Source: Providencia stuartii
Lineage (GTDB): Bacteria > Pseudomonadota > Gammaproteobacteria > Enterobacterales > Enterobacteriaceae
Direction of reading: 5' to 3'
DNA: 64,000 nt
NCBI RefSeq assembly: GCF_029277985.1
Contig: NZ_CP119546.1
Span: 248,001 to 312,000 of the forward strand
Shown piece by piece: positions 39,807 to 50,620 of this stretch (the first letter of the stretch is position 1; each line of letters opens with the position of its first letter). The position numbers and the translations under genes were made by a program. The notes beneath the pieces were generated by a model. That model was not told the origin of the DNA and ran no database searches. It saw only the letters and a program-made list of their open reading frames with translations.

Positions 39807-41021
39807 ATGTATCATCTCGATGTCTACGGTACGCTTGTGGCAGCTACCCTTGTGCTATTGCTCGGACGTAAACTTGTAAAAACAGTTCCTTTCCTAGAGA
39901 AATATACTATCCCTGAGCCTGTTGCAGGCGGGTTGCTGGTCGCTTTTAGCTTATTAGTGATCAAGCAAGTATTCGATTGGAGCTTATCTTTCGATTTATC
40001 ATTACAAGAACCGATGATGTTAGCCTTCTTCGCGACAATCGGTTTAAACGCAAACTTAGCCAGCTTGAAGGCTGGTGGTAAGGCACTCTTTATTTTCATC
40101 TTTGTGGTTGTAGGCTTACTGCTAGTACAAAATACGGTTGGTATTGCCTTAGCGGAATTACTTGGTCTTGATCCTCTTATGGGGCTGCTTGCTGGTTCGA
40201 TTACCTTATCAGGTGGTCACGGTACCGGAGCTGCATGGGGTAAGATCTTCACTGAAAATTACGGTTTCCAAAGTGCAACTGAAGTTGCGATGGCATGTGC
40301 AACATTTGGTTTGGTACTCGGTGGATTAATCGGCGGTCCAGTTGCACGTTTCCTGATCCGCAATATTCCTACGCCAGGTACTGGGGATGATGATAAAGAT
40401 GTCCCTACTGCTTTTGAAAAACCGCAATCAGGCCGTATGATTACTTCGATGGTACTGATCGAAACGATTGCTATGATCGCGATCTGTTTAATGGCAGGTA
40501 GCTATATTGCAGAGTTATTAGCGGGCACAGCGTTTGCTCTACCTAAATTCGTTTGTGTGCTATTTGTGGGCGTTATTTTAAGCAACAGCTTATCTATTGC
40601 GGGTTTTTATCGTGTATTCGACCGTGCGGTTTCTGTTGTCGGTAACGTGAGCCTTTCCCTATTCCTTGCGATGGCACTGATGAGCCTGAAACTTTGGGAA
40701 CTGGCATCTCTAGCAATCCCAATGTTAGTGATCTTGGCTGTTCAAGCTTGTGTGATGGCAGGCTATGCCATTTTCGTGACCTTCCGTGTGATGGGTAAGA
40801 ACTATGACGCAGCGATATTGGCGGCAGGTCACTGTGGTTTTGGTCTAGGTGCAACACCGACAGCAATCGCTAACATGCAGGCAGTAACGGATAGATTTGG
40901 TCCATCTCATCTTGCATTCTTAGTTGTTCCAATGGTTGGTGCATTCTTTATTGATATCGTCAATGCGATTGTGATCAAACTGTATTTAATGTTACCGGTA
41001 TTTCCTTCAATAACGGGATAA
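39807..41021 (+). CDS. gltS: Sodium/glutamate symporter GltS
   Basis: This 404-residue inner-membrane protein follows E. coli GltS (401): two inverted five-helix halves with GSITLSGGHGTGAAWG and the matching GHCGFGLGATPTAIANM loops, the re-entrant segments of this family. It takes up glutamate with Na+. It is divergent from xanP across 235 bases and has its own terminator. Confidence 0.96.
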   Translation: MYHLDVYGTLVAATLVLLLGRKLVKTVPFLEKYTIPEPVAGGLLVAFSLLVIKQVFDWSLSFDLSLQEPMMLAFFATIGLNANLASLKAGGKALFIFIFVVVGLLLVQNTVGIALAELLGLDPLMGLLAGSITLSGGHGTGAAWGKIFTENYGFQSATEVAMACATFGLVLGGLIGGPVARFLIRNIPTPGTGDDDKDVPTAFEKPQSGRMITSMVLIETIAMIAICLMAGSYIAELLAGTAFALPKFVCVLFVGVILSNSLSIAGFYRVFDRAVSVVGNVSLSLFLAMALMSLKLWELASLAIPMLVILAVQACVMAGYAIFVTFRVMGKNYDAAILAAGHCGFGLGATPTAIANMQAVTDRFGPSHLAFLVVPMVGAFFIDIVNAIVIKLYLMLPVFPSITG

Positions 41022-41053
41022 CAGATAAAAATAGATAAAGGTAAATAGCAGGT

Positions 41054-41086
41054 ATTGCCGTGAATTTATTCACGGCAATTTTCGTT
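41054..41086 (+). terminator. Rho-independent terminator of gltS
   Basis: ATTGCCGTGAA (41054-41064) pairs with TTCACGGCAAT (41069-41079), an 11-bp stem with a four-base loop, followed by TTTCGTTT. Confidence 0.9.
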
Positions 41087-41112
41087 TATAGGGCACATAA
41101 TAAATAATGAAA

Positions 41113-41661
41113 TTAGCGCGATGTGTGTAACAGGCTCATCTGATGTAGCGCTGAAACAAGCTCATTTTCATAATGGTCAAGTGTTTCAGGGTAAGAGGTA
41201 TCACTGTTGGAAGGTGAGAAATTAACCTCAGATAGCTTAATTTCTAAATGAGATTCTGTGGTACGCATATGAATACCTTGCAAAACTTGTTGCAACTGCT
41301 CCGCAGCTCTTCCACCACCTCGATTGGCATAACTGACCATTAAGGCAGGTTTGTTGTTCCACTCTTTATACAAATGGTCTATCGCATTTTTTAGTGCGGC
41401 TGGATAGCCCCAGTTATATTGTGGAAAAACGAAAATATAAGCATCGGCTTCAGCGATTTTTTTGCTCCAAGCAATGGTATGTGCTTGGGTATATATTCCT
41501 TCGGCGGGGAGATAGGGCTCATCATCCATTGGTAAATGCCAATCTCTGAGATCAAGGATTTCAGTTGGATAATTTTTCGCAGCGACATCCTTGACCCAGT
41601 GCGCTATCTGAGGTCCTATTCGTGCTTGTCGAACACTACCAATTAAGATTTGTATCTTCAT
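41113..41661 (-). CDS. NADPH-dependent FMN reductase family protein
   Basis: The 182-residue flavodoxin-fold protein has the FMN phosphate loop near the start (ILIGSVRQARIG) and the NADPH-dependent FMN reductase segment FVFPQYNWGYPAALKNAIDHLYKEWNNKPALMVSYANRGGG. It could reduce quinones, azo compounds or free flavin; the substrate cannot be told. It lies between gltS and recG, where E. coli has no such gene, and has no obvious operon partner. Confidence 0.82.
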   Translation of the reverse strand: MKIQILIGSVRQARIGPQIAHWVKDVAAKNYPTEILDLRDWHLPMDDEPYLPAEGIYTQAHTIAWSKKIAEADAYIFVFPQYNWGYPAALKNAIDHLYKEWNNKPALMVSYANRGGGRAAEQLQQVLQGIHMRTTESHLEIKLSEVNFSPSNSDTSYPETLDHYENELVSALHQMSLLHTSR

Positions 41662-41736
41662 GTTCCACTATCCCTTGTTGTTATGGCTTTTAATTTTTAC
41701 AAAACGTATTAAGGTCTTTATAGTGCTACGATTGCA

Positions 41737-43818
41737 TTAAGCTTGGCTGTATTGCTCGCGTTCAGGTAGCCACCTTTCAATAATCAATTTGGCATTTTCA
41801 GGATAGTTCTGCTGAATATGGCGCGCGATACGTTGTACTTCAGGCAACATATGCTGATCTCGCAGTAAATCAGCGACCTTAAATTCAGCATTGCCGGTTT
41901 GGCGTGTTCCTAATAATTCCCCCGGCCCCCTGATTTCCAAATCTTTTTGAGCAATGACGAAACCATCGTTACTGTCGCGTAATACTTGTAAACGTTGTTT
42001 GGCGACATGGGTTAACGGTGTTTTATAAAGCAGTACACAGTGAGAGGCGATAGCACCTCGACCTACTCGGCCTCGTAATTGGTGCAATTGAGCTAGCCCT
42101 AGTCGTTCTGGATTATCAATAATCATTAAACTTGCATTAGGAACATCAACACCCACTTCGATAACGGTAGTTGCAACCAGTAGCTGAATCTCATTATTTT
42201 TAAATGCCGTCATCACACTCTGTTTTTCGGCGGGTTTCATTCTTCCATGCACGAGAGCTACTTTTAATTCGGGCAATGCTAATGATAACTCTTCGCTCGT
42301 CGCTTGTGCTGCTTGCGCTTCTAAAACATCAGAATCATCAATTAAAGTGCAGACCCAATAGGCTTGGCGGCCCTCATCAATACAGGCTTGCCTGACACGT
42401 TCAATAATATCTTTACGCCGAGTATCGGGAATGGCCACTGTCGTAACAGGTGTTCGCCCAGGAGGCAGCTCATCAATGATAGAGGTATCCATATCAGCAT
42501 AAGCGGTCATTGCCAAAGTTCTGGGGATCGGTGTGGCAGTCATAATTAATTGGTGGGGGTGAAACCCTTGTTGTTCACCTTTTTCACGTAAAGCGAGGCG
42601 TTGATGCACACCAAACCGATGTTGCTCATCAATGATAACCAAACCAAGAGTTTTAAAGGAGACATGCTCTTGAAACAGGGCGTGAGTCCCAATGACCATG
42701 CTCACCTCACCATTTGCAATGGCATCTTGCTGCTGCTGGCGCGCTTTACCTTTTTGCTTGCCAGCAAGCCAACCCACATTGATCCCGAGAGGTTCAAACC
42801 ATAATTTAAAATTATTAGCATGTTGCTCAGCCAAAATCTCGGTTGGTGCCATCAAAGCCACTTGTTGACCATTTTCAATCGCAGATAAAGCCGCTAATGC
42901 GGCAACGAGTGTTTTTCCTGAGCCAACATCCCCTTGAATTAAACGCATCATCGGTGCATCTTTGACAAGGTCTTGTTCTATTTCGGTAACCACGCGATTT
43001 TGAGCGTTGGTTGGGGAAAAAGGTAACTGGGCTAAAAATTGTTTTTTGAGTTTGCCGTCCAGTGTCATAGGCTGAGCATAAAGGCGTTGATTGCCTGCAC
43101 GGATCGCCAACATACTTAAATGATGTGCTAAAAGCTCTTCGAGTATTAAACGTTTTTGAGCGGGATGCTGACCTTTTTCTAGCTCACTTAAGGCAACGTT
43201 AGGTGGTGGAGTATGTAATAAGCGAATTGCCTCAGGAAGGCTGATTAAACCACGGCTAAGTTCTTCAGGTAATAGTTCTTTGATCTGCCCGTTATCTAAT
43301 AGCGCTAACGCTTGCTCAATTAATTTCCTCAGTGTTGCCTGCCTTACCCCTTCTGTTGTGGGATAAACGGGGGTGAGGTTCTCTTGGAGAGAAATATTGG
43401 TCGTATCTTGAGAGACTTTATATTCAGGGTGAATGATTTCTGGACCAGTATTGCCACGACGCACCTCGCCATAAGCAATAACATGGCGACCTTCTGCAAG
43501 GCTATTTTTCATTGCTGCCGAAAAATTGAAAAATCGTAGAGTTAAGTTGCCTGTTCCGTCGGTGATAAGACTAGTCATCATGCGCTTACGGCCAAAGACG
43601 ACCTTAGTTTGTAATACTTCCCCTAAAATAGTTGCGGTTGTACCTGGCAATAGGTCACGAATTTGGTAAAGACGCGTGTGATCTTCATAACGAAGAGGGA
43701 GGTGTAATAATAAATCTTGAACAGTATTTAGCCCTATCTTACTTAGTTTTTCAGATTGGCTAGCCCCAACGCCATGTAGCGTGGTCAATGAAATCGTATC
43801 AAGTAGGCCACTGTTCAT
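41737..43818 (-). CDS. recG: ATP-dependent DNA helicase RecG
   Basis: The 693-residue helicase is full length: an N-terminal wedge/OB domain (LPLRYEDHT...TTATILGEVLQT), Walker A QGDVGSGKT, DEQH box VIIDEQHRFG, motif III TATPIPRTLAM, and the C-terminal helicase domain ending in QLRGRVGRG. RecG remodels stalled replication forks and Holliday junctions. It is the last gene of gmk-rpoZ-spoT-trmH-recG, starting 10 bases after trmH. Confidence 0.97.
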   Translation of the reverse strand: MNSGLLDTISLTTLHGVGASQSEKLSKIGLNTVQDLLLHLPLRYEDHTRLYQIRDLLPGTTATILGEVLQTKVVFGRKRMMTSLITDGTGNLTLRFFNFSAAMKNSLAEGRHVIAYGEVRRGNTGPEIIHPEYKVSQDTTNISLQENLTPVYPTTEGVRQATLRKLIEQALALLDNGQIKELLPEELSRGLISLPEAIRLLHTPPPNVALSELEKGQHPAQKRLILEELLAHHLSMLAIRAGNQRLYAQPMTLDGKLKKQFLAQLPFSPTNAQNRVVTEIEQDLVKDAPMMRLIQGDVGSGKTLVAALAALSAIENGQQVALMAPTEILAEQHANNFKLWFEPLGINVGWLAGKQKGKARQQQQDAIANGEVSMVIGTHALFQEHVSFKTLGLVIIDEQHRFGVHQRLALREKGEQQGFHPHQLIMTATPIPRTLAMTAYADMDTSIIDELPPGRTPVTTVAIPDTRRKDIIERVRQACIDEGRQAYWVCTLIDDSDVLEAQAAQATSEELSLALPELKVALVHGRMKPAEKQSVMTAFKNNEIQLLVATTVIEVGVDVPNASLMIIDNPERLGLAQLHQLRGRVGRGAIASHCVLLYKTPLTHVAKQRLQVLRDSNDGFVIAQKDLEIRGPGELLGTRQTGNAEFKVADLLRDQHMLPEVQRIARHIQQNYPENAKLIIERWLPEREQYSQA

Positions 43819-43828
43819 TGTTTCTCCC

Positions 43829-44542
43829 TTAACCTAGCTGCTGTTTTTTCATTTTTTCACTTAGCTGCATTTGTGCCCACCAAGACGCATCGGCTTCTAT
43901 CTCTCCTCGTTCATTGATATAAGGCCGTGGTAAGCCTTTACGCTTGGCAACCTCTGCAAGAACGGGATAGCCGCCATCAAATAGCCACTCTTGCTGCTCT
44001 TGCTCTGAAAGTTGGCTTATTTCGCGGGAATACATACCAGCAAGTTGCCTTTGGCGCTGTGCTTCATAGAGAATCAGTGCCGAGGCGACAGAGACATTCA
44101 GGGATTGAACCATACCAACCATTGGAATAATAATGTGTTGATCGGCTAATTTCAGTGCTGTTGAAGAGATCCCTTTTTTTTCTTGCCCCATCATAATACA
44201 GGTCGGGCGAGTATAATCAATTTCACGGAAATCGACGGCTTGTTCAGATAAGTTCGTTACAAGAACTTGCATGTTCTGTGATTTTATCTGTGAAATAGCC
44301 TCTTCAGTGGATTGATGTGAAATGACTTTGACCCAGCTATTGCTTCCTGCGGCAGAAGAAACGGAAAGTTTAACTTTTTGGTCTGGCCAAATAGCATGAA
44401 TTTGATGGATGCCAACGGCATCTGCGCTGCGTACGATGGCAGATACGTTATGGGGTTTATGAATTTCTTCGAGGCAAATGGTGAGGTCTGGCTGCCGCAT
44501 CGCCATCATTTGGCAAATGCGGCGATAGCGGCGTTCATTCAT
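43829..44542 (-). CDS. trmH: tRNA (guanosine-18-2'-O)-methyltransferase TrmH
   Basis: The 237-residue SPOUT-family enzyme shows motif 1 NVSAIVRSADAVGI, motif 2 IMMGQEKKGISSTAL and motif 3 IPMVGMVQSLNVSVASALIL, which form the knotted SAM site. It methylates G18 in the D-loop of tRNAs. It starts two bases after spoT ends, in the conserved enteric order. Confidence 0.96.
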   Translation of the reverse strand: MNERRYRRICQMMAMRQPDLTICLEEIHKPHNVSAIVRSADAVGIHQIHAIWPDQKVKLSVSSAAGSNSWVKVISHQSTEEAISQIKSQNMQVLVTNLSEQAVDFREIDYTRPTCIMMGQEKKGISSTALKLADQHIIIPMVGMVQSLNVSVASALILYEAQRQRQLAGMYSREISQLSEQEQQEWLFDGGYPVLAEVAKRKGLPRPYINERGEIEADASWWAQMQLSEKMKKQQLG

Positions 44543-44544
44543 AG

Positions 44545-46668
44545 TTAATTACGGTTCCGGCTAACTCGTAATACATCAGGCATGATCCGAATTTTGCGCA
44601 TAACATTTGCTAACTGAACCCGGTTTTTGGTTGTTAGGCGGATAAAGGCACAATAAACACGGCCATCTTTTTCTTCGGTATTCATACTCTGAATGCTTGA
44701 GTTAGCATCATTGATAGCAGCTGTTAAATTAGCAAGCGCCCCTTGATGGTTAATCATATCGACTTTGATTTCGGCGATGAAATCAGTATCGGTATCATTA
44801 TCCCATTCTACAGCCATAAATTTATCGGGCTCTTTCTGGTAGCCACGAATGTTTCGACAAGATTCGTGGTGTATCACGAGTCCTTTACCTGGACTGATAT
44901 GAGCGATAATAGGGTCGCCAGGGATAGGGCGACAGCATTTCGCAAAGGTGATGAGAACACCATCTGCCCCTTTTATGGACAGCTTATTGCGTGTTGTGAT
45001 GACGGGCTCATCCTCTTCCTCTGGGGAAACTTGTGGATTGCTTTGTAAATTACGCGCAACCACAACACTCATTGCATTTCCTAAACCTATTTCGGCCAGT
45101 AAGTCGTCGATAGAGTTGAGCTTCATGCGGGCTAATTCAAGATCAATATTGGCTTGGGGGACATCCGTTAATTTATGACCTGCGCCAAGAGCGTGGTTTA
45201 ATAAGCGGCGACCTAAGTTGATTGAATCTTCACGCTTGAGATTTTTCAGTAACTGACGGATTTTAGCGCGTGCTTTTGAACTGACGACAAAATTGAGCCA
45301 AGCGGCATTTGGTCTAGCGCCTGGCGCGGTAATAATTTCGACAGTTTGCCCACTGGTGAGGGCTTGAGATAATGGATAAGGCTGACGATCAACCCTAGCT
45401 CCAACGCAAGCATGGCCAATATCCGTATGCACGGCATAGGCGAAATCGACAGGTGTCGCGCCCGTTGGCAGTTCAACAATGCGGCCTTCTGGTGTAAAGA
45501 CATAAATCTCATCGGGGAATAGATCAGATTTAACGCTCTCGATAAATTCAAAAGAGCTACCTGCACTTTGCTGTAGCTCAAGTAAACTTTGCATCCAACG
45601 TTGAGCACGTACTTGAGCGGTTGTGCCTTGCTCGCCTTGTTCTTTATAAGCCCAATGTGCAGCAACCCCCATTTCAGCCATTTGATCCATATCTTCTGTA
45701 CGGATTTGTACTTCGACAGGAACACCGTGTGGGCCAATTAATGAGGTGTGTAGCGATTGATAGCCGTTAGCTTTTGGGATAGCGATATAATCTTTGATAC
45801 GGCCTGGGCGCGGCTTGTACAAATTATGCATTTGTCCCAATACGCGATAGCAGGTATCGACATCTTTGACTATCACCCTAAAAGCATAAATATCCATAAT
45901 TGAATGGAAGCGCTGCTCTTTAAGGTGCATTTTGCGATAGATAGAATAAAGATGTTTTTCGCGGCCACTGACTCGGCAAGGTATATCCGCTTCGGTTAGG
46001 CGACCATCGATTTCAGAGAGGATTTTTTGGATCATCTCTTTACGGTTGCCGCGAGCTGCTTTAACGACTTCTTTGATAACGCGATAACGGTTTGGATATA
46101 AGGCTTCAAACCCAAGCTCTTCTAGCTCAGTTTTGATGTGATGAATACCTAATCTATGAGCAAGAGGGCTATAGATTTCCAATGTTTCTCTTGCAATACG
46201 TCGACGCTTATCAGGCCTTAATGAGCCTAGCGTGCGCATATTATGAGTGCGGTCTGCCAGTTTTATCAAAATGACGCGAATGTCTTTGACCATCGCCATG
46301 ATCATTTTGCGAAAGTTTTCTGCTTGAGCTTCTTTTTTGTCTCGAAAGTTTAGTTTATCGAGTTTAGATACACCTTCAACGAGACCCGCAACAGTTGTGC
46401 CAAATAGCTCTTCTATATCCTGAAATGTCGCTGGAGTATCTTCAATGACATCATGAAGTAGCGCTGCCATCAATGTTTCATGATCCAAGCGCATTTGAGC
46501 CAGAATACAGGCCACAGCAACTGGGTGAGTTATATATGGCTCACCACTTGAGCGGGTTTGTCCTTCGTGGGCATCCCGGGCGACAACATAGGCTTTTTTC
46601 AGTAATTCAACCTGTTCCGGAGGAAGGTACTTCTGAATTACTTGATTTAGGCTCTCAAACAGATACAA
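44545..46668 (-). CDS. spoT: Bifunctional (p)ppGpp synthase/hydrolase SpoT
   Basis: The 707-residue protein has, in order, an HD hydrolase domain with H72-D73 and E76-D77 (LLHDVIEDTPAT), a RelA/SpoT synthetase domain (about 230-350), a TGS domain (about 390-450, DEIYVFTPEGRIVELPTGATPVDFAY), a helical/zinc-finger-type region (CCRPIPGDPIIAHISPGKGLVIH) and a C-terminal ACT domain. It balances the stringent alarmone during carbon and fatty-acid starvation. It follows rpoZ after 19 bases. Confidence 0.98.
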   Translation of the reverse strand: MYLFESLNQVIQKYLPPEQVELLKKAYVVARDAHEGQTRSSGEPYITHPVAVACILAQMRLDHETLMAALLHDVIEDTPATFQDIEELFGTTVAGLVEGVSKLDKLNFRDKKEAQAENFRKMIMAMVKDIRVILIKLADRTHNMRTLGSLRPDKRRRIARETLEIYSPLAHRLGIHHIKTELEELGFEALYPNRYRVIKEVVKAARGNRKEMIQKILSEIDGRLTEADIPCRVSGREKHLYSIYRKMHLKEQRFHSIMDIYAFRVIVKDVDTCYRVLGQMHNLYKPRPGRIKDYIAIPKANGYQSLHTSLIGPHGVPVEVQIRTEDMDQMAEMGVAAHWAYKEQGEQGTTAQVRAQRWMQSLLELQQSAGSSFEFIESVKSDLFPDEIYVFTPEGRIVELPTGATPVDFAYAVHTDIGHACVGARVDRQPYPLSQALTSGQTVEIITAPGARPNAAWLNFVVSSKARAKIRQLLKNLKREDSINLGRRLLNHALGAGHKLTDVPQANIDLELARMKLNSIDDLLAEIGLGNAMSVVVARNLQSNPQVSPEEEDEPVITTRNKLSIKGADGVLITFAKCCRPIPGDPIIAHISPGKGLVIHHESCRNIRGYQKEPDKFMAVEWDNDTDTDFIAEIKVDMINHQGALANLTAAINDANSSIQSMNTEEKDGRVYCAFIRLTTKNRVQLANVMRKIRIMPDVLRVSRNRN

Positions 46669-46687
46669 GGCAGACCCACCTTAGTGA

Positions 46688-46963
46688 TTAGCGACGACCT
46701 TCAGCTATAGCAGAAACTGCTTGCATTTCAGCCGCTTCTTGTTCCTGCTGCTCTTGACGCTCACGTACATCCAGTATGTGACCGTTGATTAAACCTTCTT
46801 CTACTTCACGGAGTGCGATAACAGTATATTTATCGTTTTCTTCAGGAACTAGAGGGTCTTTACCGCCAGTTTGTAACTGACGCGCTCTGCGAGCCGCGAC
46901 CAGTACGAGGTCAAAGCGGTTACCAATTTTTTCTACTGCGTCTTGAACAGTTACGCGTGCCAT
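46688..46963 (-). CDS. rpoZ: RNA polymerase omega subunit
   Basis: The 91-residue protein ([31 protein letters not shown]) is the size and sequence of enteric omega. It helps fold the beta-prime subunit and forms part of ppGpp site 1. The neighbours gmk and spoT are conserved. Confidence 0.97.
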   Translation of the reverse strand: MARVTVQDAVEKIGNRFDLVLVAARRARQLQTGGKDPLVPEENDKYTVIALREVEEGLINGHILDVRERQEQQEQEAAEMQAVSAIAEGRR

Positions 46964-47020
46964 AAATGTGCTACTCCAAAAGAAATAAAAAAATGACCTG
47001 ATATGATACTGAAACTATTC

Positions 47021-48051
<1,031 letters not shown>

Positions 48052-48292
48052 ATGTCATTTAGGCAAAAGGCGAATGGGCTTAGACTGACGCTGAAGTTAA
48101 CGCTTTTTATATCATTAATGGTGCTTTCAGTTGTCGCTATTTATTGTCTCAGCAAGAAAGCCATTCTGAATGATTTCAATGTGCAACACTCAGCAAACGC
48201 GCAAGGTAAAATGAAATCAATGGCTATTGATACCTGAAATACGGAATGTACTTAATATCGTTAGCGATATAAAAAACATGCCACCCTTTTAA
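48052..48292 (+). pseudogene. Frameshifted remnant of a membrane sensor (chemoreceptor-like N-terminus)
   Basis: From the ATG at 48052 the frame gives a basic start, a transmembrane helix (LTLKLTLFISLMVLSVVAIYCL) and a short extracytoplasmic helix, then stops at 48235. A one-base shift at about 48232 continues in frame +1 as PEIRNVLNIVSDIKNMPPF before a stop at 48290. The combined peptide resembles the first 80 residues of a methyl-accepting chemotaxis or similar sensor protein (helix, then helical start of a ligand domain). No signalling domain follows, and yicG begins at once on the other strand. It is most likely a decayed fragment. A small intact membrane protein of 61 residues cannot be excluded. 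Confidence 0.5.
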
Positions 48293-48312
48293 TTATGTGA
48301 TGGCATGAATCA

Positions 48313-48927
48313 TTAATCTTGGCTTTCATAGTTAAAGATCGGTAAGCCTAAACGATAACGGATGGCGATAAGTCGGGCGCTTAGGCCTGCAATTAAGGTA
48401 ATAATCACAACAATATCTTGTGGGAGCGGGGTGTATAAAAGCCCGATATACAACCATGCGGCAGCAAATGAGACGCCCGCATAGACTTCTTTTTGGAATA
48501 CGAGAGGAATGGTATTACATAACATGTCGCGAAGAACGCCACCAAATACCCCCGTAATCACAGCCGCAATTGCAGCTATGACTGGGCTATAATTCATATC
48601 AAGAGCAATTTGGGCGCCAAGAATTGAAAAGACAATTAAGCCGATTGCATCTAGGATAAGGAACAAACGTCGTAAATGCTTCATCATTGGCGCTATCCAA
48701 ATGGTGACAACAGCAGCGCCAGCAACAGTAAGAATATACTCGGGGTTTTGTACCCAGCCTAATGGGTAGTGGCCAAGTAGGACGTCACGAACCGAGCCCC
48801 CGCCAATCGCAGTTGCTGATGCAATAATAATAACGCCGAAGACGTCCATTTTACGCCGTCCCGCTGCAAGAGCGCCAGTCATGGCTTCCGCGGTGATACC
48901 AATAATATAAAGAACACTTAATAACAT
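48313..48927 (-). CDS. yicG: TRIC-type membrane protein YicG
   Basis: I choose the ATG at 48927 ([28 protein letters not shown]), which matches the E. coli N-terminus; a GTG at 48945 would add six residues. The 204-residue protein has about seven membrane helices in two repeats, each with the TRIC signature ([13 protein letters not shown] and [13 protein letters not shown]). Prokaryotic TRIC proteins form cation channels. The physiological role of YicG is unknown. Confidence 0.92.
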   Translation of the reverse strand: MLLSVLYIIGITAEAMTGALAAGRRKMDVFGVIIIASATAIGGGSVRDVLLGHYPLGWVQNPEYILTVAGAAVVTIWIAPMMKHLRRLFLILDAIGLIVFSILGAQIALDMNYSPVIAAIAAVITGVFGGVLRDMLCNTIPLVFQKEVYAGVSFAAAWLYIGLLYTPLPQDIVVIITLIAGLSARLIAIRYRLGLPIFNYESQD

Positions 48928-49053
48928 GATGATTCTATTCGACACTAAAGTTATTGCTAAAGGGTAATATTACTTGTAGAAATTCTCGACTGAGTTTTTC
49001 TAGTGCCTTACAAAATAGATTAGTTAAAGTAATCCGATAGCCCATATTAAAAG

Positions 49054-50382
49054 ATGTCACAGGATAACAGATTGAACAGTAAATTGCCTTATAAAGAAAC
49101 TCAAATAACAGATGATAAACGAAGTCATCAACTTACAAATATTAATGTTTGGACAGCGGATAGCCAATGGCTAGTTTATGATGTTCGGCCGAGTGCGAGT
49201 TCGTTTACTGGATTAACGATAGAAAAAATTCATGTTAATACGCAAAAACAAATAGAAATTTATCGTGCTCATCATGGTGCTCACGTTGGAGTGGTGACCG
49301 TCAGTGCTGAAAATCCACCTCGTTATGCCTTTATACATGGGCCGGAATTCCCTAATGAGCAGTGGAAATATGATTTTCACCATCGCAGAGGCGTATATGT
49401 TAGGGATGATCATTTAGGAACGGCATATTCTATCGATGCGATGTGTATCACTCCGCCATACATCGCTGGGGCATTAAGAGGAGGGACACACGTTCATGTC
49501 TTTAGCCCTGACAGTAAATGGTTAAGTTTTACATACAATGATCATGTGATGCATGAAGTTGATGTTCGATTAGACCAACGAAATGTAGCTATAGCTGTGC
49601 CGATAAAAAAAGTACTCGTTGAACCTAAAGGCCATGAGCGTGAGTATAATGGCGAATACTTTTGTTGTGTTATCTCCCAGACGGTACCTACGCCTCGCCT
49701 TGGAAGTGACGATATTAGTCGAGCTTATGAAGAGGGGTGGGTAGGGCAGAAAGGCTACTTAATGGAAAACGGACAATGGCAAAATAAGGCGATTACCTTT
49801 ATTGGTGATACTCATGCTGCTAATGGCGAGATTATCCCAGAAATTTTCCTCGTTAATTTGCCTGACGACGAAAATGCGTTCACTCAACAAGGTGAATTTC
49901 CATTACAAGGTACTGAGTCACGAATGCCCTTCCCACCGAAAAACATTCAGCAAAAAAGGCTGACATATACTCATGAGCGCCGATATCCTGGGTTAGCTAA
50001 ACATCCTAGACACTGGTTACGCTCATCACCCGACGGCCGCTCAATTGCTTGCCTGATGAAAGATGATGATGGCATTGTTCAGCTGTGGTTAGTGAATACC
50101 TGTACAGGGGCGCTAACACAAATTACGCATAGTAGAATGCCAATTCAATCCGCCTTTAGCTGGGATAGCCAAGGGCAGCATATTGCTTTTATTTGTGATA
50201 ACAGCGTGATGCGTTGCAATATGACTTCAGGGGAATTACACAGATTAACGGTTCGTAGTGACGTTTCCCCCGTTGCTGATGCGGTTGTATTCTCACCGGA
50301 TGATCGTCTGATTGCTTTTATGCGTGATGAAGCCGATGGTTTTAGACAGATTTATACGGTAGAAACGGGCTTGGGTGGTTGA
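49054..50382 (+). CDS. yidR: YidR family beta-propeller protein (DUF3748)
   Basis: This 442-residue protein is clearly YidR (415 in E. coli): LTNINVWTADSQWLVYDVRPSASSFTG, AHHGAHVGVVTV, FIHGPEFP...WKYDFHHRRGV and RGGTHVHVFSPDSKWLSFTYNDHVMHE are shared. TolB/WD-like blades (SSPDGRSIACLM, SWDSQGQHIAFI, VVFSPDDRLIAFM) recur in the C-terminal half. It has no signal peptide. Function is unknown. The N-terminus is about 20 residues longer than in E. coli. It neighbours yidQ, as in E. coli. Confidence 0.88.
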   Translation: MSQDNRLNSKLPYKETQITDDKRSHQLTNINVWTADSQWLVYDVRPSASSFTGLTIEKIHVNTQKQIEIYRAHHGAHVGVVTVSAENPPRYAFIHGPEFPNEQWKYDFHHRRGVYVRDDHLGTAYSIDAMCITPPYIAGALRGGTHVHVFSPDSKWLSFTYNDHVMHEVDVRLDQRNVAIAVPIKKVLVEPKGHEREYNGEYFCCVISQTVPTPRLGSDDISRAYEEGWVGQKGYLMENGQWQNKAITFIGDTHAANGEIIPEIFLVNLPDDENAFTQQGEFPLQGTESRMPFPPKNIQQKRLTYTHERRYPGLAKHPRHWLRSSPDGRSIACLMKDDDGIVQLWLVNTCTGALTQITHSRMPIQSAFSWDSQGQHIAFICDNSVMRCNMTSGELHRLTVRSDVSPVADAVVFSPDDRLIAFMRDEADGFRQIYTVETGLGG

Positions 50383-50416
50383 TATTGGCAAAAAGATGAC
50401 GGCAATCTGTTTTTGA

Positions 50417-50444
50417 GATGAAGAGGTGATTTTGCCTCTTCATC
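50417..50444 (+). terminator. Hairpin after yidR
   Basis: GATGAAGAGG (50417-50426) pairs with CCTCTTCATC (50435-50444), a perfect 10-bp stem 35 bases after the stop. The following sequence is only weakly T-rich. Confidence 0.6.
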
Positions 50445-50620
50445 ATGTATTCATCTTTAATAAAGCTATTTTTGTTATTCGATATATCGACAATCGGTGT
50501 CAATAAGAATGGCCGATTTATTAAATCATTATTAAATAGTATTAATTAGATGATTTATTTAACTAATTATATAAATAAAGAGGTCATCACCAAAACAATA
50601 ATACTCGTTATTTGAATACA

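Noticed and set aside
45246..45737. 163-codon minus-strand frame inside spoT
   Set aside because: It is an alternate frame of spoT. The spoT frame carries all family motifs.
48277..48307. Possible terminator after yicG
   Set aside because: CATGCCA and TGGCATG pair over seven bases with a 17-base loop, and there is no clear T run in the needed direction.
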